64,000 nt of DNA from JBNJGB01 sp051747385 (GTDB lineage Bacteria > Myxococcota_A > UBA9042 > PHBI01 > JACKFB01), in assembly GCA_051747385.1 (NCBI GenBank), contig JBNJGB010000016.1:76892-140891 (forward strand), written 5' to 3'. A program made the position numbers and the translations under genes. Shown in pieces: positions 57,501-64,000 of the stretch. The notes beneath the pieces were generated by a model. The model did not search any database. It saw only the letters and a program-made list of their open reading frames with translations, and was not told where the DNA came from. Within the stretch, counting starts at the first letter, position 1. Each line of letters starts with the position of its first letter.

Positions 57501-60500
57501 GCCGCCTGCTGGGCCTTCCGGGTCTCCTTGTCGAAGGCGGTCGGCGGGAACATGACGTCCGCCCAGCGGGCGCCGCGCTCGAGCCAGGCCTGGAGCCAGG
57601 GGAACGACAGGAAGAGGTCCCCCATCATACCGGGGCGCTGGCTGCCCTGCCCCGGGAAGAGGAAGGCCACCTTCCCGCGATCCGCCTCCGCGTCCGCCAC
57701 CACCACATGGGGCGGGTCGGAGGTGAAGGTCTCCGCGCGTGCGATCCGCTCCCGGAGGTCGTCCAGGTCCCGGGCCACCACGGCCACCTGGACCGGGGCC
57801 TCGCCGGACGTGGAGACGCTCCGCGCCAGATCGCGCAGGCGCCAGGGCTCGTCCCGCTCCAGCAGGGCCTTCACGCGCTCGATCTGCTTCGCGGCCTGGT
57901 CGCGATCCTCGCCGCGGAACAGGAACAGCTCCGCCGGCCACCGGTTGCGCCCCGCGCGGGGCGTCGGGCCGGGCGGCTCCGAGACGACCATGTGGACGTT
58001 GGTCCCGCCGAAGCCGAAAGCGCTGACGCCCGCGGCCCGCTCGCGCCCCGGCCACGGCCGGGAGGCGCCGTCGAAGACGAAGGGGCTCCGCTTGGGATCC
58101 CAGAACGGGTTGGGCTCCTTCACGTGGAGCGTCGGCGGCCGGACCCGGTGATACAGGGCCAGCGTGCACTTGATGAGGCCGGCGAGCCCCGCGGCGCACT
58201 TGGTGTGGCCGATCTGGGACTTCACCGAGCCCAGGCTGACGGACCCGGCCGGGACGCCCGCCTCGGTGTAGATCTCGGTCAGCGTCGCGAGCTCGGTGCG
58301 ATCGCCGACGATGGTGCCGGTCCCGTGGGCCTCCACCAGGCCGATGCGATCCGCCGAGGTGCCCGCGCGGCGATACGCCCGGTCCACGGCCCGCTGCTGC
58401 CCCTCCTTGCGGGGCGCGGTGAGGCCGAGGCTCCGGCCGTCGCTGGACGCGGCGCTGCCCTTGATGACGCCGTAGACGGTGTCGCCGTCCCGCTCGGCGT
58501 CCGCGAGGCGCTTGAGCACGACCAGGGCCACGCCCTCGCCCAGGACGGTCCCGTCCGCCGACGAGTCGAAGGTCCGGCACCGCCCGGTGCGCGACAGGGC
58601 GTGGGTGCTCGAGAACATCAGGTAGTCGTTGATGCTGTTGTGCAGGTCCGCCCCGCCGCACAGCACCATGTCGCTGGTGCCGCCCACCAGCTCCTTGATG
58701 GCCAGGTCCACGGCCATGAGCGACGAGGCGCAGGCCGCGTCGACCGTGTAGTTGGCGCCGCCCAGGTCCAGGCGGTTGGCGATGCGCCCGGCGATGACGT
58801 TGGCCAGGACCCCCGGGAAGGAGTCCTCGGTCAGCTTCGGGAGGGCCTCGTCGAGGGCCTCCGGCATCTCCCCGCAGTAGGTGGGCCACACGGCCCGGAA
58901 GCCGTAGGCTCCGGCCAGGTCCGTGCCCGCCTCGGCGCCGAGGATGCACGACGTCCGCTCACGCGGGAAGGGGCGCTCTTCGTAGCCCGCGTGGGCCAGG
59001 GCCCGGCGCGCCATCTCCAGGGCGAGGAGCTGGATCGGCTCCACGGCGGTGAGGGATCGCGGCGGGATGCCGTAGGTGAGCGGGTCGAAGGGGATCCAGG
59101 GCAGGAAGCCGCCCCACTTGGAGTGGCTCTTCTCGCCACCCCTGGCGTCGGGATCGTAGTAGACGTCCGGATCCCAGCGCTCCCGGGGCACCTCGCCCAC
59201 GGAGTCCACGCCGTCCACGACGTTGTCCCAGAAGGTCTCCAGGTCCTCGGCCCCGGGGAAGACGCACGACATCCCGACGATGGCCACGTCCACGGGCGGC
59301 AGGGTCGGCTCCGGGCGCTCGGGGGCCTCCAGCCCCTCGAGGCGCTCCACCGAGCCCTCGCTCACGTCCCGGTGGAGCTCGTCGATGGTGACCACGCGGT
59401 CGCGCAGGGCCGCCACCTGGCCGATCATGTACATGCCCTCGTCGCGGCGCGTGGCCTCGTCCACGTCCACGAGGTGATCGCCGTCGCGGCGGAGGCCCTT
59501 CGAGGCGATCCGCAGGCGCCCCAGGTTCAGCTCCTCCAGCCGGGCCCAGACCTCCTTGGCCGGCAGACCCTCGGCCTCCAGGCGATCGCGCTCCTCGCGG
59601 AAGGCCCGCACGAAGCCGGACTCCACGCAGCGGGTGGCGTGCCCGGGGGCCGTCTCCACGAGGACCGTGTCCTCGCACTTCAGCGCCTCCTCCTGGAACG
59701 ACTCCAGGATGGCGCCGGACTCCACGGCCTCTCGCGTGAACACGTAGGCGGAGCCCATGAGCACGCCGATCTTCGCGCCCCGCGCGGCCAGGGGCGCCGT
59801 CATCGCCGACACCATGGCCGCAGACCGGGCGTCGTGGATGCCGCCGGCGAAGAGCAGGTGAAGCTCCTCGGGGGCGTCGAACGCCAGGAGCCGCTCGATC
59901 TGCTCCTCCCACAGGGCGAAGCTGGTCCGCGGCCCCACGTGGCCGCCGCACTCGCGCCCCTCGAAGATGAAGCGGCGCGCGCCCTCCTTCAGGAAGATGT
60001 CCAGCAGCCCCGGCGATGGGACGTGCAGGTAGGTGGCGATGCCCTCCTTCTCCAGCGGGCGCGCCTGGGACGGGCGGCCGCCGGCGATGAGCGCCACGGG
60101 CGGGCTGGCCTCGCGGATGGCCTCGAGCTGCTCGTCGCGCAGGTCGGGCGGGACGAAGCCCAGGATCCCGACGCCCCAGGGGCGATCGCCCAGGCGCTCG
60201 CGGGTCTCCTTCAACAGCTCGCGGACCTTCGGCCCGCGGAGCAGCGCCAGGGCCAGGAAGGGCAGCCCCCCGCCGTCGGCCACGGCCTCGGCGAACGCGG
60301 CCTGGTCGCTCACGCGCGTCATGGGGCCCTGGACCAGCGGAAACTCCAGGTCGTGCGCGTCCGCGAAGGGGCTCCCGGGGGCCAGCGGCTTCGTCGCGCG
60401 AGCCTGGCGCAGGTGGGCGCCCACGGCCTCCTCGAGGGAGTGGACGAGGCCCGCCACCGTGCGGAAGCGCTCCGCGAGGCGCCGGGCCGACGCCGCGGCC

Positions 60501-61234
60501 TGCCCCACCGGGACGAGGCGCGTGCGGAGGTCCGTGCCGCCGACCGCGTCGCGGACGGTCGCCTCGTCGGCGTCGCCCATCTTCGCCGCCGGCAGGTCGG
60601 GGCGCGTGTAGACGCGGTGACCCGCCAGGAGGACGGTCTCGCTGCCGTCCATGGTGCGCAGGGCCGCCTTCACCGACTCCGGGGCGGTCGACTCGCGCAG
60701 CAGGGCGAGCTGGTCGTCCAGGACCACGCCCGTCGCGCCGCCGGCCCTGCACGCCGCCGCCGTGTGCAGGCCGATCCCGCCGCGTACCCACAGGGGCAGG
60801 TCCACGCGATCCGCCACGCGCTGCAGGAGCACGAAGGCGGACTCCTCGCCCACGCGCCCGGCGCCCTCGTGACCCTGGAGGACGAGCCCCTCCGCGCCCG
60901 CCTCCTCCGCGGCCAGGGCCTCGGCGAGGCTGCGGACCTCCACGAGCACGGTCCGGTCGGACCAGGGGTCCGCGTCGACGCCGGCCGGGAGCACCACCAC
61001 GGTCGCCTCGCCGGGCAGGTCCGCGGGCGTCGTGTCCGCCCCCTCCGAGATGCGCACGCCGAAGTCGCCTCCCGCGTCCCGCGCGAGGACGGCGAGGGCC
61101 TCCCGGGCGGCGCGCGCGTCACGGCCCAGGTCCAGGATCCCCAGCGCACCCGCGCGGCACAAGGCGGCCGCGAGGGGGGCGTCGGGGTGTTCGAACGGCG
61201 TGATCCCGAGGATCGGGTGGTCGTTCAGGGGCAT
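54536..61234 (-). CDS. Type I synthase: FMN enoyl reductase-KS-AT-ACP-KR, 2232 aa
   Basis: The N-terminal ~560 residues are a PfaD-like nitronate-monooxygenase-fold enoyl reductase (FPLVQGPMTRVSDQAAFAEA, EGRECGGHVGPRTSF, LFAGGIHDARSAAMV), normally a separate PfaD protein. KS (about 648-1090) has DAACASS near 832, EAHGTGTIVGD and SQIGHTKCAAG. AT has GGHSYGELVAL near 1279. A single ACP carries LEGDLSIDSIKRIE near 1679. A KR closes the chain (VVLLTGGARGITARMA near 1958, VDYAAANDAMDK). It lacks DH, which is supplied by the neighbouring synthase. The front-fused ER and one ACP differ from classical PfaA, which carries several ACPs. Confidence 0.88.
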   Translation of the reverse strand: MPLNDHPILGITPFEHPDAPLAAALCRAGALGILDLGRDARAAREALAVLARDAGGDFGVRISEGADTTPADLPGEATVVVLPAGVDADPWSDRTVLVEVRSLAEALAAEEAGAEGLVLQGHEGAGRVGEESAFVLLQRVADRVDLPLWVRGGIGLHTAAACRAGGATGVVLDDQLALLRESTAPESVKAALRTMDGSETVLLAGHRVYTRPDLPAAKMGDADEATVRDAVGGTDLRTRLVPVGQAAASARRLAERFRTVAGLVHSLEEAVGAHLRQARATKPLAPGSPFADAHDLEFPLVQGPMTRVSDQAAFAEAVADGGGLPFLALALLRGPKVRELLKETRERLGDRPWGVGILGFVPPDLRDEQLEAIREASPPVALIAGGRPSQARPLEKEGIATYLHVPSPGLLDIFLKEGARRFIFEGRECGGHVGPRTSFALWEEQIERLLAFDAPEELHLLFAGGIHDARSAAMVSAMTAPLAARGAKIGVLMGSAYVFTREAVESGAILESFQEEALKCEDTVLVETAPGHATRCVESGFVRAFREERDRLEAEGLPAKEVWARLEELNLGRLRIASKGLRRDGDHLVDVDEATRRDEGMYMIGQVAALRDRVVTIDELHRDVSEGSVERLEGLEAPERPEPTLPPVDVAIVGMSCVFPGAEDLETFWDNVVDGVDSVGEVPRERWDPDVYYDPDARGGEKSHSKWGGFLPWIPFDPLTYGIPPRSLTAVEPIQLLALEMARRALAHAGYEERPFPRERTSCILGAEAGTDLAGAYGFRAVWPTYCGEMPEALDEALPKLTEDSFPGVLANVIAGRIANRLDLGGANYTVDAACASSLMAVDLAIKELVGGTSDMVLCGGADLHNSINDYLMFSSTHALSRTGRCRTFDSSADGTVLGEGVALVVLKRLADAERDGDTVYGVIKGSAASSDGRSLGLTAPRKEGQQRAVDRAYRRAGTSADRIGLVEAHGTGTIVGDRTELATLTEIYTEAGVPAGSVSLGSVKSQIGHTKCAAGLAGLIKCTLALYHRVRPPTLHVKEPNPFWDPKRSPFVFDGASRPWPGRERAAGVSAFGFGGTNVHMVVSEPPGPTPRAGRNRWPAELFLFRGEDRDQAAKQIERVKALLERDEPWRLRDLARSVSTSGEAPVQVAVVARDLDDLRERIARAETFTSDPPHVVVADAEADRGKVAFLFPGQGSQRPGMMGDLFLSFPWLQAWLERGARWADVMFPPTAFDKETRKAQQAAITDTRVAQPTLGMADMAAADLLRRLGVRPDVLGGHSYGELVALCAAGALDADELLELSEARGVCILDAAGDDAGTMAAVRASAERVEEIVGDVEGVVLANHNGPKQTVISGPTMAVEEAVALLKAADVSARPIPVACAFHSGVVAGARETFAARLEDATVRSPERPVWSNTTAEAHPEDPDGVRRLLADHVVNPVRFVEQVEAMYEAGARTFVEVGPGRVLTKQVGKILGDRPHTAVHLEEGTGSGLEHLQLALARLAVLGVPLDAHVLFEGRDARVMDLRDPPSVKPSASTWLVNGHRAKPLHGEEPPNSLVPLDGPVVDVTRGVGSAQQPAGERDGVMVEYLQTMRKVVDDQREVMLRYLGQPPEQVAQASATDATVLEAEPAGADVAEEAPAEAPEEDLPVVDVLLEIVSERTGYPTEMLALDLDLEGDLSIDSIKRIEILGALAERLGMGGEESGDLDEVIEELAAVKTLGGIVEWLENQESDDSGGGAPGGEGEAAPEEETPMEAPAAIARYHVVVEDAPSPDTTPGALSGHVVALAGDGPVAEALTEALRDRGAEVRAVSEPGDVGEVDALVHLALGGGDDAEHPAKVLFGLVRAALDGGATRLVSVTGLGGTFGRGLNGHGPLPRAGVSGLLKSVAKERPDVHVRIVDVDPTEEAAALADRIEAELGAEDDLLEVGWQGDRRRRLAVVSAEHDGDSPGALDLGDGAVVLLTGGARGITARMAIAMARRSACTIELVGRSPLPEGDEDPAYGEAEDLPALRKLLATRGEHGSPREVEAAARRILREREMRATLEALREAGAEVRYHPVDVRDAEAFGALLDRIYEERGRLDAVIHGAGVLDDGLLEQKTPESFSRVFDTKVAGASTLAERLRSDVRLVVFFGSVSGAFGNKGQVDYAAANDAMDKLAHGLSSRVDGRVVSIDWGPWGGGGMVSPELEREYARRGIGLIDPDGGVAAFLDEIDRPEGEAQVILMRATPQSLS

Positions 61235-61294
61235 CGACTTCCGGCTCTGCTTGTCAGGGGGGCGACCGAGCGCCGCGAGGACCGCGGGCTCACG

Positions 61295-61720
61295 TCATGT
61301 GGAGAGGGGGGCGACCACGCCGGCCGAGGAGGCCTCGCCGAGACCCTGCACCAGGATGTGCTCGAAGGCGCGGGTGGCGGCCAGCACGTTGGCGGCCGTC
61401 GTGCCTCCCTCGATCCAGAGGCAGTGGTCGAAGACCAGCTCTCCCTTCCGGCCGAGCGCCGCGCGGACCATGGCGTAGCGGTCGTTCCACGCGTTCACGA
61501 AGCCGGCGAGGTGCTCGGCGTCGAAGCGCCCGGACGGGCGGGCGAAGGCGAGCAGGTGCACGTAGCCGCCGGCGGGCTGCGGCAGCGCGAGGAACCGCAG
61601 GTGGCCGCACACCAGGAGATCGCCGTCGGGATCCCGCTCGGTCTCCATCCCCGCGTCCTCGTACAAGGCCGCGAGCAGGTCCGTCGAGACGTCCTGCGGC
61701 GTGATGAATCCGGCGTGCAT
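61295..61720 (-). CDS. YbjN/type III-secretion-chaperone-like protein, 141 aa
   Basis: The protein reads MHAGFITPQDVSTDLLAALY, then LLVCGHLRFLALPQPAGGYV, GFVNAWNDRYAMVRAALG and LVFDHCLWIEGGTTAANVL. This alternating layout fits the YbjN/SSC (secretion chaperone) fold. Members often act as small partners or regulators. GGAGGAG lies 4 nt before the ATG; an upstream in-frame start would add 17 residues without a ribosome site. It is the first gene of the megasynthase operon, 60 nt before the 2232-aa synthase. Confidence 0.7.
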   Translation of the reverse strand: MHAGFITPQDVSTDLLAALYEDAGMETERDPDGDLLVCGHLRFLALPQPAGGYVHLLAFARPSGRFDAEHLAGFVNAWNDRYAMVRAALGRKGELVFDHCLWIEGGTTAANVLAATRAFEHILVQGLGEASSAGVVAPLST

Positions 61721-61916
61721 GGCTCCTCCACGAGCAGCCGGCACCTTACGGACCGCCCCGACTCGGAGCAAGGCTCGGGCATCGCCGGAAGCCCCGCGCC
61801 CCGGGTGTCCGCTGCGCCTTCACCTCCGCGCTGGACACGGCCCGTGGTTGCGGGGTTACGCTCCCCATCCGGAGCCAACGGTGGCTTCGGATGCGCCAGG
61901 AAGCTACAACCTGCCC
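61721..61916. other. Divergent promoter region
   Basis: 196 nt between the YbjN-like gene (leftward) and the IgGFc-type lipoprotein (rightward). Promoters for the biosynthetic operon and for the lipoprotein should both lie here. I see no clear -35/-10 pair and no strong inverted repeat. Confidence 0.4.
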
Positions 61917-63788
61917 ATGAATGACACGACCCTCCATCGCCTCATCCTCTCCGTCGCCGCCGCCGGCCTCCTGGTCGCCGGTTGCAGCGACTCCTCGAAC
62001 GGCCCCTCCGGCACCACCGGAGACGGCGGACTGGTGTCCGACACCGCCGACGAACCGGACGTGACCGCCCCGGATGACGCCGCGGTAGACGGCGACGACG
62101 CCGACGGGCAGGCTGCGGACGGCGCCGCGTGCGAGGACTGCGGGGCACCCGCCGTGTGCATCCAGGGCGCCTGCGTGCTGCCGGAGCCGGACGGGTGTAC
62201 GCCCGGCGAGACCGACGCGTGCTACGGCGACCGCGAGCTGATGACCTGCGATCCGACCGGCACGGCCTTCGTCCCGACGGAGTGCCCGGGCGGCCACGGC
62301 TGCGTCGACGACGAGTGCGTCCCCGTGGTGTGCCAGCCAGACAGCATCATCTGCGAGGGCCTGGCCGCCACGAAGGCCTGCAACGAGGACGGCACCGCCT
62401 TCCTGGAGCCCGAAGCGTGCCCGGAGGGGCAGTACTGCACGTCCGGGACCTGCACGGGCACCTGCCTGAGCGACCCGAAGTTCGGAGACTACGTGGGCTG
62501 CTCCTATTGGACGGTGGACCTGCCCAACTGGCCCGATCCCACCATCGATCCGACCCCGGAGGACCTGCCCCACGCGCTGGTCATCTCCAACCCGAACGCC
62601 ATGGAAGCCGAGATCACCTTCGAGCCGCCGCCGGGCGTCACCATCGACGTGGAGGACCCGACCGTGCCGGCGGGCCTCAGCCGCGTCTTCATGATGCCCG
62701 TGATCAACACGGAAGGCAGCGAGCTCTCGCCGAAGGGCATCCGCTTCTCCTCGACGCGGCCCATCCTGGCCCACCAGTTCAACCCCTGGAAGGCCGTCTG
62801 GTCGAACGACGCCTCGCTCCTGCTGCCGGAGAGCTTTCTGGGCAAGGAGTACGTCGTCCTGAGCTGGCCCACAGATCCGCGCGGGCTCATCGAGTTCCCG
62901 GGCGCGCCGTCGATGGAGAGCGTGAACAGCTTCTTCACGGTGGCGGCGCCGCACGACGACACCGAGGTCACCGTCCAGGTCGCGGCGCGGGTCGCGGAGA
63001 ACGGGGACGTGCCCGCCATGGAAGCCGGCGACACCCACACGTTCACGCTCGACAAGGGCGACATCCTGAACATCGAGGGGGACCCCCTGGGCCTCACGGA
63101 GACCTGCGACCTCACGGGGTCGACCGTGGACGCCACCAGGCCGGTGGTGGTCTTCGCGGGCCACGAGTCGGCGGGCATCCGCAGCGGCTACCTCGACCAC
63201 CTCGAGGAGCAGATGCTCCCGCCCCACGTCCTGGACACGCACTACCTGGCGGTGAAGTCCAAGCCCCGCGGCAACGACCCGGACATCTGGCGAATCCAGG
63301 CGGCGGAGGACAACGTCACCATCACCACCAAGCCGCCGCTGGGCGGCGCGAACGGCGTGACCCTCGCCGACCGCGGCGACTGGCTCGAGGTCTCCTCCTC
63401 GCAGTCCTTCGAGATCGAGGCCACCGGGAAGATCCAGGTCGGCCAGTACCTGGTCGGCTCGGAGGACACCACGACGAGCACGGGCGATCCCAGCCTGATG
63501 CTCGCCGTCCCGACCCAGCGGTATCGCGACTTCTACGTGCTCACCATCCCGCCCGGCTACGACACCAACTGGGTGACGGTCATCCGCCCGGCGGGGGCCA
63601 CGATCCAGACCCCGGAGGGCGCGATCCCCGACTCGAGCTTCCAGCCCCTCGGCGACGGCGACTGGGAGTTCGCCTACCTGGAGCTGGAGGTGGGCGTGCG
63701 GAAGCTGAACAGCGACGAGAAGTTCGGGCTGGTCGTGTACGGCTACAACGGCGCCATGAGCTACGGCTTCACGGGCGGCATGGACTGA
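61917..63788 (+). CDS. IgGFc-binding-type surface lipoprotein, 623 aa
   Basis: The protein has a signal ending LLVAGC (Cys23), then an Asp/Ala-rich acidic linker. Two or three Cys-rich short repeats follow (CEDCGAPAVCIQGACV, CYGDRELMTCDPTGTAF, CNEDGTAFLEPEACPEG). A large domain starts about residue 190 with DLPHALVISNPNAMEAEITF, ESFLGKEYVVLSWP, SFFTVAAPHDDTEVTVQVAA and VVVFAGHESAG. That order matches the IgGFc-binding N-terminal domain family found in Myxococcota. Its real ligand there is not known. The ATG at 61917 gives the clean lipoprotein signal. Confidence 0.75.
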   Translation: MNDTTLHRLILSVAAAGLLVAGCSDSSNGPSGTTGDGGLVSDTADEPDVTAPDDAAVDGDDADGQAADGAACEDCGAPAVCIQGACVLPEPDGCTPGETDACYGDRELMTCDPTGTAFVPTECPGGHGCVDDECVPVVCQPDSIICEGLAATKACNEDGTAFLEPEACPEGQYCTSGTCTGTCLSDPKFGDYVGCSYWTVDLPNWPDPTIDPTPEDLPHALVISNPNAMEAEITFEPPPGVTIDVEDPTVPAGLSRVFMMPVINTEGSELSPKGIRFSSTRPILAHQFNPWKAVWSNDASLLLPESFLGKEYVVLSWPTDPRGLIEFPGAPSMESVNSFFTVAAPHDDTEVTVQVAARVAENGDVPAMEAGDTHTFTLDKGDILNIEGDPLGLTETCDLTGSTVDATRPVVVFAGHESAGIRSGYLDHLEEQMLPPHVLDTHYLAVKSKPRGNDPDIWRIQAAEDNVTITTKPPLGGANGVTLADRGDWLEVSSSQSFEIEATGKIQVGQYLVGSEDTTTSTGDPSLMLAVPTQRYRDFYVLTIPPGYDTNWVTVIRPAGATIQTPEGAIPDSSFQPLGDGDWEFAYLELEVGVRKLNSDEKFGLVVYGYNGAMSYGFTGGMD

Positions 63789-63793
63789 CGGCC

Positions 63794-63811
63794 GCCGGCC
63801 GGGGGGCCGGC
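63794..63811 (+). terminator. GC hairpin after the lipoprotein gene
   Basis: GCCGGCC (63794-63800) pairs with GGCCGGC (63805-63811) across a 4-nt loop, 5 nt after the stop. No T run follows, so it may need a factor to end transcription. Confidence 0.45.
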
Positions 63812-63981
63812 AGGGCAAACGCAGAGTCGGAGAAGAGAGGGCCGCGCGGCGGTACGGCGCCCGGCGCCGGATTGCACCCGCTCGGAAACGATGGATTCTG
63901 CGCGTCTGAGAGCAGGCAAAGAAGCTATGAGCGGGCACCAGGTTGGTAACCTCGAGTTGAACCAAAACGGTGGAGGCCCAG

Positions 63982-64000
63982 ATGACCCTGATGCCCGCTC
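63982..64000 (+). CDS. Start of a further gene, cut by window edge
   Basis: ATGACCCTGATGCCCGCTC begins a frame reading MTLMPA. GGTGGAGG lies 5-6 nt before the ATG. Only six codons are visible. GAGCGGGCA (63929-63937) and TGCCCGCTC (63992-64000) are a 9-bp inverted pair that could mark a mobile-element end, but this is weak. Confidence 0.4.

Noticed and set aside
54473..61924. A 2483-codon open frame on the + strand
   Set aside because: It is the antisense shadow of the two megasynthases, caused by GC-rich codon bias. Its protein is His/Arg/Gly/Ala-rich without any domain, while the - strand frames show clear KS, AT, ACP and KR motifs.
63927..64000. IS end with 9-bp inverted repeats
   Set aside because: GAGCGGGCA/TGCCCGCTC may be chance, and the window ends before any transposase could be seen. 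Not enough for a mobile-element call.

Overview
The window is GC-rich DNA, by eye close to 70% G+C over most of its length. It most resembles a Myxococcota-type (deltaproteobacterial-lineage) chromosome. Reasons: an actinobacteria-free dcw layout, paired M16 peptidase lipoproteins, many lipoproteins with Cys-rich or Asp-rich linkers, an IgGFc-binding-type surface lipoprotein, secreted ExbD/TolR-like domains, and large PUFA-synthase-like megasynthases. The phylum is an inference; no rRNA lies in the window.

Layout. (1) 1-10335, + strand: division and cell wall (dcw) operon murE(partial)-murF-mraY-ftsW-murG-murB-ftsQ-ftsA-ftsZ, with 1-4 nt stop/start overlaps and a strong terminator after ftsZ. 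murD and murC are absent from their usual slots. (2) 10340-15800: an SGNH hydrolase, a small membrane protein, ftsK (- strand), a truncated Ku gene and a small hypothetical. (3) 15828-30740: an accessory zone. It holds a lower-GC run of secreted proteins and lipoproteins, all on the - strand (16.0-22.3 kb), a degraded IS91-family element, seven copies of one repeated DNA end, and several truncated or chimeric gene pieces (Ku nearby, GH65, hsdM, sucC). It also has an intact two-gene operon of AAA-type ATPases, the second carrying a winged helix and 13 TPR-like repeats. (4) 30747-35683, - strand: rseP-tsaB-pyrG and a Uma2-family gene. (5) 36020-41367, + strand: yacG, two M16 peptidases (one active, one lacking the zinc motif), an enoyl-CoA hydratase-like gene and an RluA-type pseudouridine synthase, all overlapping. 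(6) 41756-45144, - strand: a small membrane peptide and a PKD/beta-helix lipoprotein. (7) 45518-61720, - strand: a compact biosynthetic operon. Its order is a YbjN-like gene, a 2232-aa synthase (FMN enoyl reductase-KS-AT-ACP-KR), a 1405-aa synthase (KS-AT-DH-PPTase), a free ACP, two alpha/beta hydrolases, a UGT-type glycosyltransferase and a membrane-anchored methyltransferase. (8) 61917-64000, + strand: an IgGFc-binding-type lipoprotein and the first codons of another gene.

How it fits together. The best candidates for an undescribed system are the 16-kb megasynthase operon and the tandem ATPase/TPR operon. The megasynthase has an enoyl reductase fused at the front and a phosphopantetheinyl transferase fused at the end; it looks like a self-contained maker of a modified, probably glycosylated, long-chain lipid or polyketide. 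The ATPase/TPR operon has an STAND-like layout, lies beside a broken type I methylase and is preceded by a palindromic operator, so it could be a defence or stress-sensing system. The accessory zone also shows how an IS91-like element can leave single-ended scars that join unrelated gene fragments.
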